64,000 nucleotides of DNA from Siphonodentalium dalli (lineage: Eukaryota; Mollusca; Scaphopoda; Gadilida; Siphonodentaliidae): NCBI GenBank assembly GCA_032622095.1, contig CP136061.1, positions 236,981,815 through 237,045,814 on the forward strand, read 5' to 3'. Positions 10,387-22,120 of this stretch are shown piece after piece (position 1 is the first letter of the stretch; every line of letters begins with the position of its first letter). A program made the position numbers and the translations under genes. The notes below the pieces were generated by a model. The model was not told the DNA's origin and made no database searches. It saw only the letters and a list, made by a program, of their open reading frames with translations.

Positions 10387-10790
10387 CTATAGCGAATACC
10401 CTGCTTCATTTACCCAGAGTTCATTAATCAGTTTAGTTGTTAAACTGTGTCCATTGGCGGACCGTATCACCATCGCCTTTCCCTGAATGTGAGGAAGGAA
10501 ATAATGGACAAATGGAATCACCGCCTCCATTGCCAGGACATTGATATGGGCCAGTTGTGTAAGAGAGACCAAAATCCCTGAACCATGATACCAATCATTG
10601 TACCTCCCCAGCCTGTTGTGCTGCTCGCATCTGTCGTGATTATGACTTCGAGAGACGCATGTAAAAAGGACCGACCCGTTGCTACATTGTTATGTTGTGA
10701 TCCTGTAACCACCACATGAAATGAGGTTAAGTTCTCTGAGAAAATGGTACCTTGGCATTTAAATTCATGCGCATTGGAGACCAATTCGCC
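10387..10790 (-). pseudogene. DIRS copy 1 RNase H, decayed
   Basis: The minus strand contains IITTDASSTTGWGGTM, the first catalytic Asp block of DIRS/gypsy-type RNase H (ITTDA.TTGWGG in copy 2). After a frame change near 10,560 comes LAMEAVIPFVHYFLPHIQGK then VIRSANGHSLTTKLINEL. In copy 2 the matching segment reads IRTDNMTTACYLN, so the second catalytic Asp is lost here (SAN for TDN). Confidence 0.8.
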
Positions 10791-10802
10791 AACAAACGTT
10801 AG

Positions 10803-11580
10803 TCAATCGGTCGCAGGAACAGCCTGTCCTTGGGTATTACCTCTAGTAAGGAAGCTACTATCACTAACATAACTAGAAACAGTCTGGCTATCACAGACGT
10901 CTGCAACAGAACATGAGATACCCGTTTCAGAGAGATTATTCGCTACAGCGATGGAGAAATCATACCCTGTTGAAAATCGCAGCGACAGCCCAGGGAATTT
11001 ATCTTTGTCCAATTGAGTAAGAACCCAAATCTCTGCAGTGTTGTTGTGACAACTCGGCGATCGTCTAATACGCCCTCCGTTGAATTGTTCATGATCAACC
11101 AATAGTCGAGAAACGGAATCAGACAAATTACTCACTGTCTCAAGTGAGCTGCCACTACAGATGGTATACGAGTAAAAACTTATCATGCCATTGCTGGCCC
11201 AAACAAGTAGCTTCGAAATTGGGAAGTTTTTCCTTGAAAAGAGAACTTGAAAAACTTCTGATGGTAATTTAAGACCTTCAGGTACATGTACGCATCGTAA
11301 AAAGTCGAGAGAAAAAGCATAATCACCTTTCTGAGCGATACAATTTACGAAGAACTGATTTTCTATCTGTATCTGTACGTCCCACTGACCAGTTTGGCTT
11401 TTATGGGACTAAGTGTTTTCAGAGTGGCCATCTTGAAATGCTTTTTGACAAGAAAAGTGTTGAGGAACTCTACATGTACATTTAGAACTTGGATTAACTT
11501 GCCATTCTATTTCGGAACAAGGAATAGAGTTCTGTAGAATCCTTCGTCGGTTAGACTCACATGAAATATCTCTATTGGCA
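10803..11580 (-). pseudogene. DIRS copy 1 reverse transcriptase, decayed
   Basis: The start near 11,560 reads EGFYRTLFLVPK, the typical DIRS RT entry, followed by HFKMATLKTL. The catalytic box region reads FLDYWLIMN near 11,110, where copy 2 has YIDDWV, so one catalytic aspartate is replaced by Tyr. A GFLLNWTK segment matches GFILDWEK downstream. Several frame changes are present. Confidence 0.75.
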
Positions 11581-11759
11581 GTATTGCTATCTACCGTAAC
11601 AATTCTTTTATTTCTAAAGAAATCAAAAATCTTTGCTGTGGAGGAACCCATGTTTCCTTCACTCCAAAGAACTGTGGAAAAGTCTGAAACTCTAGACTCA
11701 GATAGTCCATGCATGTCTTCAGAACCCAAAGATCGTCGGTCAATTCCTGACAAAACATC

Positions 11760-14280
11760 GAAAAATTATAAACGTCCCCCTACCGATACGAGTTGTAGAG
11801 TAGAAAGTTTTATACTTAGTAACTTACATAGTCAAAAACTGTCCCGGTGGGAACGACGTCCCCCACCGATGTACCTGTAGCCTCCTCGGCCACGACCCTG
11901 TCACTAGGAATCTCCGGTCGGTGTCATGTCAGATCGTCCATATGACGCAATTTTGGGGATACAAAAAGACGATTCCTTTTCTGGATTATTCCCCAATGAA
12001 GTTGAACTCGCTGAAGTGTTCGATTTACAGTTCGCCTTGACTTCCGGTTGGGACGAAAAAACTAGAGTTATCCGTCCTCATCTTATTAAAGGTGGACTCA
12101 ATGTTAACTGTAGGAATAAATTCTTGCACTTGTCGTTTCTGCTCACGGCGGGCTTTCAACATGGGTTTAATACCATTCCCAAAAAACTTTGGCCCCCTTG
12201 AGAGAAAGATTTGCCATTTGACTCATGGCGTCTGATTCGTACCAGCATGAATCGGACATGGCGCAAGTGCGTCGAAGAATTTATGTGATGGAAGGCGGCC
12301 GCTCTACCAGTCTGATCTAACACTCAAACCGTTGGTAAGGCTGGGAGACTAAATATAGCGGTAATGTTATCCACCATTTTACGTCGGATAACATTCTTAG
12401 TTCCCTGTCCGGGTCTCTTGACCAAAGATTCACCAAGTAGAAGATCTAAAGGAGGCAATTTAAAAAGTCCTTGGTCGCCTCATGCATGCATCTATATAGG
12501 AAACTGGTCGAAAGTTTCTGTCGAGAACGCCGTCAAAGATGGATTATTCACACGTAATTGGAAATGACACACATAAGGCCAAAAACAAAAAAAACTAATT
12601 TGTTTCCTATTACGGTGCCAAAAAATTCCAGGTAGGTAGGTAGAGATTTTTTTTTTTTTGGTAATATTTTTTTATTTTTTCCCCGAACAGTTACATATGT
12701 AAGAAGTACATTAATGCTTACTCTTTATAATTGTGTTAAGGCTGTCCATGTATTTTGCAAGTAAACAGTTAATGTAGCACAATAATATGATAAGTATTGT
12801 CAATGTGAACAATAAATGCATCCCAAGGCACTCAACTATGCAGTTCTCTTGTAATTATTGTTTAGATTGTGGTGGCACATCTTCCCCACAATATTGACAT
12901 ATCAATAGGCCCAAGACGAACACCATAATAGGGCTTTTCCATGACTTTATAATAACATAACTTGTATGATATTAATTCAAACCTCACTTAAATATTTGGT
13001 CATACATGTACTTCTCAGGACCTAAGACACACCTCAACTGGCAGGATATCTCACATGTGCCTCAGACACCCCTCAATTGCATTGAAATATAAAGTCCCAC
13101 ACCACACTGAAAATGGTACCACAGGCCACACATTGACTGAGGTACCACACCTCAGCATTCAAATTGCCCCCATCTTTGAAGTTCCTTATACACACTGGCA
13201 TATGCATGCTTGTAAGTTTTATACACCCAAACAAACCAGTAGATAATTTCATATGTTTTTAGAGCCCGTCCCAGAAAGGCATTTGATATGGTAGATATGC
13301 AGTTTGCTTTATACAGCAGTATACATACTAGTAACTATGCATGAACACTATGAATCCTTGATTGACTGGGGAGAGGAACTTTAAATTCTGATCTAGAAAG
13401 TCTTCTACATGTATATCGATCGTTCTCTAACAGATAAGTGTTCTTCCCACAAGACATGGGAGTTGAACAAACAAGATTACCACAGGCAGGTTTTAAAGAC
13501 AGCAGATTAAGTAAATTGTTTTTGAAAATTCCATCTAAAATTATTGCTGTTTAATATAAACATAGTATATAGTATATATTTAGCGATATAGATGTGTTTA
13601 CATGGATTGATTTTATTTTTTATTAATTATTATTTTTTTTTTTTTTTTTTTTTTTGGTGTTGAAATTTGAAGAAAAAAAGTCCAGGTCGGCCCAATTTCG
13701 GCAGGTCGGTCGTGTAACTGGAAACACAGATGTTTTTTTTTTTGGCCTAATCATAAATGCTTGATGTCGCATCACCTCCATACAAGCAATATTCATGCTT
13801 CATATTTTGTACCATGAACTGTTTTTGAATTATATGGAATAAATACTGTTGACAGCAAAGATGATGGATTAGAAGTGCGATAATTTTCGTCAAGCAAACC
13901 GTTCGAGCACTATCCATGCATAAACCAATCGTCTGTGATTTGATTATAATTTGAAAACATTTGTCTCCAATCATATCAGACAAACTTCCACCCACCATGT
14001 CCAATTTCGTGCCATGTACATCATGCGCGAATTCACGGTCGGAAGAATGATCTCGGGCACTAATGCTAATATCATCTTCCTCTGATTCACTGTCAGCCGG
14101 CTCACGCCGCTGTGAAATATTAGGGTCACATTCGGCCGGCTTATCTTGCCGCCGTGACCAACGTTCGTTCTCCGAGTTCTATCACGACCTGTGTCTGAAC
14201 CAATACTTACCGAACGTCTAGTTGAAGCCGAGCTAGACCGAGAACGACTTGTATGCCTTGATTTTTACATCAAGGATATA
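11760..14280 (-). pseudogene. DIRS copy 1 gag-like region, decayed, with nested insert
   Basis: By position (upstream of RT) this is the gag-like segment. The minus strand near 14,250-14,100 gives a Ser/Arg-rich open stretch similar in style to the Ser-rich, basic N-terminus of copy 2 gag. Conserved gag blocks were not recognised between 11,760 and 12,575. A separate element occupies 12,576-13,748. Confidence 0.45.
12576..13748. mobile_element. Nested non-autonomous element with AGGCCAAAAA ends
   Basis: The left end AGGCCAAAAACAAAAAAAACT is inverted at the right end (poly-T then GGCCT). GTTTCC and GGTAGGTAGGT or GGTCGGTCG motifs lie just inside both ends. Related pieces are at 17,455-17,560 and 26,710-26,790. 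No target duplication or ORF was found. Its insertion helps explain why DIRS copy 1 is longer than copy 2. Confidence 0.5.
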
Positions 14281-14469
14281 AAACTGTCCAACTAAGTAGA
14301 CATATTGGCAAACCCCGATTTCATATCAGCTTGGATTATGCCACAACGAGAATCCAAAAGATCATACAGCGAAAACATGCTTCTTACGTGAGCGCATCGG
14401 CGTGTCATGACGTAAATCAGGCGTGTCGCCATGCACCTGACACCGCCGATTGAGCTGAAAGCATGGCTT

Positions 14470-14695
14470 CAGTCATGCAATAAATTAGAACACCAGAGCG
14501 ATGTTTATTTCATCGCCAGTAAACGAAAAGTGATAATGGTATCGTCCACTGTTGGAGTATACCTGAGGGTTGGTCACGTGGAGCAGATTTTTGTTTTTTG
14601 ATTGGCTGGTTCTGCTTCGCGACACCAGGGCGAGTCCAATTTTGCCAGAAAGGAAAATTCCTAACGGTATATTAGTTAGGTGAGGTTATGAAGTA
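14470..14695. repeat. DIRS copy 1 terminal inverted repeat (element 5' side)
   Basis: Inverted partner of 7,663-7,905. It ends GAAGTA followed by the shared AAA and the resumed LINE sequence CCAACTCTG. Confidence 0.85.
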
Positions 14696-15630
14696 AAACC
14701 AACTCTGTTTAAATGATGACAAAACCGAGATAATGTTATTTGGAACAGATCACAGAATTAAGAACATCATGTGCCAGATATCTGGGCATTCACCTAGACA
14801 GTACTCTGTCAATGGAAGTGTACATAAACAATTTATGAGAAATCTATTTCTGGATATAAGGAGAATTTCTCACATCAAGCCATTCATAACCACTGATGCT
14901 GCTAAACCTCTTGTTTCATCATTTGTTCTTTCAAAGATTGACTACTGTAACCCACTTCTGGCTGGCTTACCAAAGTAAGAAACTGATAAACTTCAACGTA
15001 TGATGAACATTGCTGCTAGTATGATTCTTAAGAAGACTAAATTTTCTGACCTGACCCCAATGTTCAAAGAACTGAACTGGCTACCAATTCAAGCCCTTAT
15101 TGACTATAAAATTGCTGTCTTATGTTGTAAGATATTTGACTGTCTCTCGCCTCTCCATGTGTATATTTAATCTCTTCTTTCATGCTATGTACTTGGTAAA
15201 CCAGGCTTAAGGTCTGCTGATAAAATATTACTTGCAGTCCCCAAACTTGACCTTGTTAATTATGGATCTTTTGAATGCTATAGCCCAAACCTTTGGAATT
15301 CACTCTCGCTTTTACCCTAAGGAATTTTACTACTTTGGAATCTTTCAAAACAGAACTCAAAATGTATCTGTTTAAACTTCAACGACAACAACCAAAGATA
15401 AGCACATATTTCCTGAATTGTTTTATACAATATACTCAGCCTTCATCCTGATTTGTATATGAATTGTTTGATTTATTTCTTTGTAGTTATCGTTTGTGTG
15501 TACATGCGTATATGTGTTTGAATGTGCTGGAGCTCTGTCATCTGTTGTATCATTGAGCGCTTTCGCCGCTTTGGGCCTCATGGGATAAGGCGCTTTAAAA
15601 ATGCTTTACATTATTATTATTATTATAAGA
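14696..15630 (+). pseudogene. L2/CR1-like LINE, 3' piece with (TTA)n tail
   Basis: It continues the ORF of 7,551-7,662: QLCLNDDKTEIMLFGTD, then FITTDAAKPLVSSFVLSKID and YCNPLLAGLP, then ELNWLPIQALIDYKIAVLCC, the classic C-terminal order of L2/CR1-clade reverse transcriptases. Stops and frame changes occur near 14,975, 15,165 and 15,320. The 3' end 'ggcgctttaaaaatgcttt' runs into TTATTATTATTATTATTA at 15,608-15,627, a typical L2/CR1 3' tail, so this end is probably original. Confidence 0.88.
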
Positions 15631-16924
15631 CTTGATTCCAAGGTATTTTACTCTTCGCATACTTATTCTATTACAGTCCCATATATAGCACGATGAACAA
15701 ATTACAAGGTTTGGAGAACTTTGCTCACTCAAATCCACAAAGAAGAAAGTATATTGTGTACAAATGTGAATTTTGAAGTGAAAGAGATGTTTTGGAGAAT
15801 AAATTGCTTATGTTTATCCTCAAGCATCCCATCGTTACTTTAAACAATACAGTTGATCAAAATACAAGATTTTAGCCTGACATAATGCCTTCAAAGTAAC
15901 ACTACCATATGTTCCGATTCTGTTTTCCGAGGGTTCCGATTCACGATATGCACATTTTCAGCGTTCTGATTCCTGACATGGATAAATGTTTACGGTAATC
16001 CAATTAACTGCTTAATTTTGCTGGCTCCACAGTCGTTCTATATGACGGTAATTTGTCCTATAGTGATTGACTATGTAGTACGAATTAGTATTTCAAGTTT
16101 GTGCACAGAGCATATGGGCTTACGATTCCTACCTGGTACATGAAAACAACCTCGCCTATGGCTCGGTTGAATACGAATGGCACAATGCCACAATCTTGGT
16201 TATTTATAATTTGAATATACTAAAGTACATTCAAATACTCTTTCTTGAAAATATATGTTAGTAATTGTTGGAACCCAAAGCCTGCCCACCCCCCAACAAA
16301 TCTCTGTACCCCCCTCCCACCCCCCAGTACTGAATCTAAAAACTACCTACAATAGTGACCATTTTAGCTACCAGACACATGCAGAATATAAAGTTAACTA
16401 ATTTTCCCCATGCAGGGGGACCCCTGATTCCATCATTCAACCATATATTTGATATTTGTTCAGTCATCCATGCATGCACCCAAATGTCCTAGTATACTGG
16501 TCTCTAAATATGACATCTGATAGTTCAGTATTCCCTATGATTACAACCCTATGTATATCATACTGTGATTTACTGTCTGGTGTAACATATGACTATATCT
16601 CTATAAACATAATTATATATATATATGGGGGATACTCGATCATAATAAATACATGTATCTTGTATCATCGCTGATTATTTGCCCTGCTATTCGATATACT
16701 GTACTGACCTAGCTGTCGCTCATAACAATTTCAAAGTAAAATGTGTGACTTCTGGTGAGAAACTGGTAATTACACTGACGTAGGAAAGTTTTCAACGATG
16801 ATAACTCTTTAATTAGTGACACTACCCCACACAGTGGATATAAACTGAACTAAAAAATTTACTTTCTGAAGAAGATTATAAAGAAACTAAAAAACTTGTA
16901 AATTTGATGTAAAGATACTTTCCA
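15631..16924. other. Intron sequence, no recognised feature
   Basis: AT-rich intron between exons 7 and 8. There is a C-rich stretch at about 16,285-16,330 and a short (AT)n at 16,613. No exon, transposon end or RNA gene recognised. Confidence 0.4.
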
Positions 16925-17320
16925 CAGAAGATAAGGCCTAAGCAGAATGAGGTCCTCAGACTGGCCAAGAGGGTGAATTTAGTGATGCTAGCTTGCCGTG
17001 CAGGGTAGCAAACTAAGCTCACCCTCTGGGGACCTCATTCTGCAAATGTACGGCACCATATTTTCAGGCCTGAGTAGAATATCCCCAAATTGGCAGATGA
17101 CACATTGCTTAATCGAGGTGCCCAATAGGGAATACTTCACAATATTCACCATAATGGAAGTTAAAGCTGATCACCCATAACAGATTGGACCTAAGCAGAA
17201 TGATGTCCACAGAGGATGAATTAGTGATGTTAGCCTACTGCACAGGGTAGCATCACTAAATTCACCCTCTGGGGACCTCATTCTGCAAATGTCCAGCACC
17301 ATATTTTCAGGCTTAATAAC
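16925..17320. repeat. Two short copies of the CCTAAGCAGAATGAGG hairpin family
   Basis: Copies at about 16,925-17,070 and 17,186-17,315 each read 'cctaagcagaatga.gt', 'agaggg.gaattagtgatg.tag', a short loop, then the inverted 'caccctctggggacctcattctgcaaatgt'. They are deletion derivatives of the longer copies at 2,903 and 50,036. Confidence 0.65.
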
Positions 17321-17404
17321 AGAACAAACTTTTTACAAACTGCACAACATGCTGGTGATGATTTTCAATGCACAGCCATGTTATTTTGCCTTATGATACA
17401 AACA

Positions 17405-17560
17405 ATCAAATTAACCCTTTCTATACCAAATACTCATTGATGAGTAGTTCCCTTAGGCCTTTTTTTTTAATAAGTTGGTGCGCAGATTTTCTCCCCAGAA
17501 ATGTAGGTCGGTCGGTCGGAAAACAAAAAAATCCCTCTTCCCCCCTCAAAATATACTAAA
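17405..17560. mobile_element. piggyBac-type MITE end joined to AGGCCTTTTTT element fragment
   Basis: TTAACCCTTTCTATACCAAA through TGATGAGTAGTTCCCTTAG is one end of the same MITE family as 37,228, 37,797 and 48,730. It breaks at AGGCCTTTTTTTTTAATAAG, the end of the element type nested at 12,576, with GGTCGGTCGGTCGG at 17,505. Both are partial. Confidence 0.55.
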
Positions 17561-18042
17561 ATTTCATATTGAAATTCAAACATCAAATTAAGAATCTGAG
17601 GACTGGAATGTTTCCAAATGTGGAATTTGAAGCACAGATGTGAACTGTGCATTGGAAATGCTCCTTTTATAATACAGAGACAGATCAATATTAGTCTATG
17701 TCAATTGAAGTCAAAACAGGTACATATTACTTCAGTATAATTTATATATGCATAGACAAAACCAAAGGTAAATCAATTGATTTCTCCACATTGGGATGAC
17801 AATTCTGACACATGAAAATAATTTCAGGCTTTCCCAAATCAGTACACCTTGAAATTCGAATTTTTGCTGTTCAAGGACTTCCAGAGTGCGACACAAAGAC
17901 AATGTCCGCAGCTATCTGTTTCAATTTTGCACAAAATATTGGCAATTCGGCAGGTTCTGGAATTTGCCTCGGCTAAAAATAGCTGACAAAATGTCTTTGC
18001 TTAATCATTTGCCTCGGCTCAGCCGATGGTGGCCAACACTAA
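17561..18042. other. Intron sequence, no recognised feature
   Basis: No exon or complete element recognised. The short 'gcctcggct' repeats near 17,965 and 18,010 are too small to interpret. Confidence 0.35.
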
Positions 18043-18046
18043 TTAA

Positions 18047-18513
18047 AGGCCCACTTAATTTTAGAACCCCCAGATCATTTCATAAAAAATATTTATGCCA
18101 TATTTTATACCATTTGAAAGAGGAAGCTCCAAAACATTGTATTATCAACTTATCCGGTGTAATAAACTGTGAACATGTTTTTGTTGAAATATCGACTTGA
18201 GTTCTGCGCTAAAGTTTCATTATTTTCAATGGAAGAGGAATAAATCTATATCTTAAGATATAGAGTTATTCCCCTTCCATTGAAAATACATTTTTAGTTT
18301 GAATTCTGTTGCATTTTGGGAGCCATAATGGGGGAATCTTTCTATGATTTCAGCTGTTTTCTATTTCTCAATGGGCATCTTCTGAGGTACAGACGTTTAA
18401 AATGGTGATGAATTATAGTATTTTAATCATATTTTATGGCATAGATTTTTATTAAAACGGAATATCAAGGCACTATAAAAAAATAATCAGTGACTCGAAA
18501 ATTAAGTGGGCCT
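18047..18513. mobile_element. TTAA-flanked MITE with central hairpin
   Basis: Inverted ends AGGCCCACTTAATTTT (18,047) and its complement (ending 18,513) are each flanked by TTAA. In the middle, ATTTTCAATGGAAGAGGAAT pairs with ATTCCCCTTCCATTGAAAAT around a second small palindrome at 'tatcttaagata'. A TTAA-targeting DNA transposon derivative is likely. The termini differ from the CCCTTT family. Confidence 0.7.
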
Positions 18514-18571
18514 TTAACAGGGCTTGTGTAAGCTTGTGTAACCCCAATAACATTTGAAATACAAGGTCATT

Positions 18572-18663
18572 TCAAAACGCTGATATAGGGCTGGTCAAAA
18601 CGCTGATATAGGGCTGGTCAAAACGCTGATATAGGGCTGGTCAAAACGCTGATATAGGGCTAG
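18572..18663. repeat. Four tandem copies of a 23-bp unit
   Basis: TCAAAACGCTGATATAGGGC plus TGG is repeated four times with almost no divergence (the last unit ends TAG). A very recent local expansion. Confidence 0.95.
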
Positions 18664-18949
18664 TAAAAACAATTATCCTAAATGTAAAGGATTAAGAGTT
18701 CTGACAAAATCGTGTAGGTTGTAATAAACATTTATGTGTTTTAAAACGATACGGTAATAATGCTGTTGAAATGAGTATAATTGACCTCATAATTGCATTT
18801 GCATAGTAACACATGATCATAGCTATTCAAATTTTGAAAACATTTACCAGAAAATGAAGGATTAACAAGTATCGGGTATCCACACATAGGTGTAACGTAT
18901 GTTGCCATGATTGTCAATGAAAGTCACCAGACTCATGTCACCTACACAT

Positions 18950-19106
18950 ACAATAATACCCTAAATAAAGGCTTGTTGCCTTTCATCGGAAAGCTCTCAG
19001 TGAAAGCTTTCTGATGAATGGCAACAAGGCATATTTCGGACTATATCCTGAATAATTACCCATAATTCTGCTGTGGTTAAGGAGTCGATTATTTAGGGCA
19101 CTACTG
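18950..19106. mobile_element. Mariner-type palindromic MITE with shortened left arm
   Basis: The left tip 'taataccctaaataa' jumps directly to 'ggcttgttgcc', so about 70 bp of the left arm are missing. The hairpin and right arm through 'atttagggcactactgta' are complete. Confidence 0.75.
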
Positions 19107-19463
19107 TAAATGGTCTTCCATTCAGAAGTTTTGTATCTAATGAGTAGCATACACAACTTATAGCAAATAGGAATAATCAAATCTCCTAATAACCAAGGAG
19201 AAGCGATCAACGCCATGCAGGCAGTTAGACAATGGAATTTTCCTGCACTGGAGGGTCTACATTTGATTGAAGCCAATTAAGCGTACCTGTGGTCGCAGTG
19301 TAAACATCTTGTCCTTGCCGTCGGACAATTTTTACTACATGTTGGGACGATATTTATCAATGTTTAAGTTTGGGAGAAGTGTTGAGCCAAGTGCATATCC
19401 TTAGCAACACAAATAGTAACACATGTGACATGTAACAATGACTAATCCTGGCGAATGACTCAC

Positions 19464-19629
19464 CTCTTGTACTTCAGGAGCACTTTCAAAACTAGTATCA
19501 GGTTCCTCGACTTGTGTCTCTTTTGCAACTGAAGCTGAGTTATTAGCCGGTACGGGTTGGTTAATTTTTATACTTTCTATCGTTTTTTCATTGTAAATAA
19601 GCATCTTGTCTACTCCGCTGAGTAAAGAT
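19464..19629 (-). CDS. Polycystin-1/REJ-like protein, exon 7
   Basis: Minus-strand acceptor with a long T tract ending TTTTTCAG before ATCTTTACTC, and a strong donor GTGAGTC after CAAGAG. The 166 nt begin with one base completing the codon opened by exon 6 and end in phase 0. The peptide reads SLLSGVDKMLIYNEKTIESI, then a Pro/Glu/Ser/Thr-rich tail through APEVQE with one NNS sequon. It looks like a helix followed by a flexible linker before the GAIN-like part in exon 8. The low-complexity tail gives little homology signal by itself; support comes from splice sites and phase. Confidence 0.75.
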
Positions 19630-19679
19630 CTGAAAAAGATAAAAAAAAAAATCTAAAACAGATAAAAAAGATCTAACAA

Positions 19680-20060
19680 AGATAAAAAAAAAATTTCGCC
19701 AGCATGCATTTAATGCTAGAAAGAAACATGAAGTTGCACTTCGGTTGGTGGCATACCCCTACGTTGCTATATTGAAACATGGGCAGGATGGAACCCAAAT
19801 CTAAAATAAACAAGGATTATAACTACAGATTGGAAAATGCAAACAACATCATTTGCCCATAATTTCAAAGTAGTCATGGTGGTGAACATCTATACCAAAT
19901 TTCATTCAAATCCTATAACTCATGGCCATGGCTGAAATATTTGACTGGACGGAAAAAAAACAAGATTTCCAGATAAACAAAGAAGGATAATTCTATAACT
20001 GAAAACTCAATCAACATTATTTGTGCATAATTTCAAAGCAGTGATGAACAGAATAAATGG
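19680..20060. repeat. Second locus of the 164-bp family seen at 1-755
   Basis: The order 'gcatacccctac.ttg', 'gggcaggatggaaccc', 'ataaacaaggattataact', 'cataatttcaaagtagtcatggtg', 'taccaaatttcattcaaatcc' matches the repeat at 270-560, with a second partial unit from about 19,960. Confidence 0.55.
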
Positions 20061-21365
20061 AACGGCAATCGGAATTGACCAATATTTGGGTTATCTGTTA
20101 ATAATCGGCATCGGCAAAAATATGCTGCTGTTCCAATGGTGGTTCAAATCATTTACATTTTTCCAGCAAAGCAAGAAAACGGTAAATGAACATTCAAATG
20201 AACAGTTGATCAGATGTTGTATGGTAAGTAATGGCTAGTCCATATTATATTAACAATATGGTCCATGTTGGTCGATAATACAGTGAATAAACGTTAAATC
20301 ATAACCATGCATTGGGAGACTTTGAGATAAGTTAAAGAGTGTACCGAAAATAGTTGACTGACTTTGTAGTAATTACAGAAATACTGTGTTCAGTAAAATA
20401 GGAAATTGCAAAATTTGGGAATAGATATGCAGCCGAATGCCCAACACATATAGATACGGAAAACAAAAATCAGTCTTAATGATAAATCAGAAGAATTGAA
20501 TCTGTAATAACATTTTGGGAGCTCTATCATTTTTCTCAATTTGCAAATCAAAAATCGTTTTTTATATGCATATACCGGAATACAAGCCGGCCGTTCGACC
20601 ACATGGCTGCAAATCTATTTCCACCAGGCAATTAATTGCACCCAAAATCTTATTCAGCTCATGTGCTAGGTCGGCGGCTGTAACTAAAATAAAATAGTTT
20701 CCGGTCTTTGCTACACAAGACTAACATTGACTGGAGTATCAGACAATGTTTACAATTAACATGTAGCAATTTTGACAATCGACGTCATATTTGTCATTAA
20801 TTACAGCTGTTGGAAAAGGTATTGTGACCAACTTGTGGAAGAATTTTCTGGCGACAAATGTATGAATATGGAGCACGAAAATAAAGTTTAAAACTAATTT
20901 AACTCTTGGTTATATAAACTAATATTAGCAACATTGAGGAGTAATCAGGAATGAAGGCATTTTGATATATCAACCACGACAAAATGTTTAAATGTCACTG
21001 GGATCATGCCTTTATTAAAATGAATTAAATCATGTCATTGTAAGTGCTAACTCTGCAGTAAGTGAAGTACAACATCGTGCATGTGCAAATAAAATGTCCA
21101 AAAAAGTTTTGAAATCGGTTGCGTTTAACTGCATCAAATGCACATCAGGTCCAGTCAGCATCAGCATCCAATCATTTAGAAATCAGACAAGTTCGATCCG
21201 GAGTCCTTCTATAACGTCTACTTACCACAAATAAAAGCCCGCAGATAACAGCTAGTCACAAGCTAGTCAGCAAAAGCTGAGAGCAAAGTTTACGTTGGAT
21301 CTATCCAGTGGTGTATGAAGATCCATATTTTATCACTTGACTGGTTATTATATACGTTATATATA
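20061..21365. other. Intron sequence, no recognised feature
   Basis: AT-rich. No exon with good splice sites or transposon termini recognised on either strand. Confidence 0.35.
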
Positions 21366-21748
21366 TATACTAGCCGATGAGCCCGACGTTGTCCGGGCTA
21401 TTCAAAAACCAAATTTCAAGTCGATAGCTCCACCTGTTTCCGAGATCTGGTCTGCGCATGCGCGAAGCTGGCATCGCACGAGCTCGGCGAACCGATAAAA
21501 TTCGTATCCAGGGCAAGATACATTCACATACCAAATTTCAAGTCGATAGCTCCACCCGTTTCCGAGATCTCATCTGCGCATGCGCTGCACGGGCGTCGCA
21601 TGGGCTCGCCAATACGACAAGGACGACCGCCTGGTCAAACTACACACACGTACCAAATTTCGTCCCGATCGGTCGAGAATCGTAGATTTGTATAAATGAC
21701 ATACAGACAAACAAACAAACAAACAGAGGTCTTCAAAATATATATGAG
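21366..21748. repeat. TATA-flanked modular repeat, short copy
   Basis: Inserted in a TATATA run. It opens with ACTAGCCGATGAGCCCGACG, in which AGCCCG can pair with the nearby CGGGCT. It holds about two units of the 122-bp CGATAGCTCCACC family and closes with ACAGACAAACAAACAAACAA, GTCTTCAAAATATATATGAG. The same head and tail bound the much larger array at 58,565-61,345. Confidence 0.7.
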
Positions 21749-21887
21749 ATGTTATATACGTATAACTGCATGCGTTAAACGTAACATTGGCTGCAGTCCT
21801 GTGAAAGGGATAGCAGCACAGCAAGCGTCAGCCGCAGCAGGTCTGTGAAAGCAACTTTAGCCTCAAAACCAACTTCAATATGAAGTA

Positions 21888-22103
21888 CAGTAATGCTCTA
21901 ATTAATCGACCTCTTAACCACAGCAGAATTATGGGTAACTTTTCAGGATTTAGTCGGAAATATGGCTTGTTGCCATTCATCGGAAAGCTCTCGCCGAGAG
22001 CTTTCCGATGAATGGCAACAAGCCATATTTCCGACTAAATCCTGAAAAGTTACCCATAATTCTGCTGTGGTTAAGAGGTCGATTAAAAATTAGAGCATTA
22101 CTG
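21888..22103. mobile_element. Complete mariner-type palindromic MITE, nearly perfect
   Basis: TA duplications at 21,886-21,887 and 22,104-22,105 bound a 216-bp near-perfect palindrome starting CAGTAATGCTCTAATTAATC and centred on CTCTCGCCGAGAG. This is the reference copy for the family (also 1,963; 3,948; 18,950; 34,098; 49,761). Its right edge lies at intron position +16 from the exon 6 donor. Confidence 0.9.
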
Positions 22104-22120
22104 TATCAATATGAACATAC

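Larger units (their letters stand above)
7663..14695 (-). mobile_element. DIRS-type tyrosine-recombinase retrotransposon, degraded (DIRS copy 1)
   Basis: Inverted terminal repeats, an internal complementary region next to the right (low-coordinate) end, and minus-strand remnants of RT, RNase H, methyltransferase-like region and tyrosine recombinase in DIRS order identify the class. The element sits inside an L2/CR1-like LINE and shares only AAA with the target at each junction (7,660-7,662 and 14,696-14,698). This is as expected for recombinase-mediated rather than target-primed insertion. It is longer than copy 2 mainly because of a nested insert at 12,576-13,748. All reading frames are broken. 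Confidence 0.9.

Noticed and set aside
11926-12201. 91-codon plus-strand ORF within DIRS copy 1
   Set aside because: Antisense to the gag/RT part of the minus-strand DIRS; no recognised domain.
13747-14004. Minus-strand ORF starting MDMVGGSLSDMIGDK
   Set aside because: Lies in the decayed 5' part of DIRS copy 1; no splice sites or domain to support a host exon.
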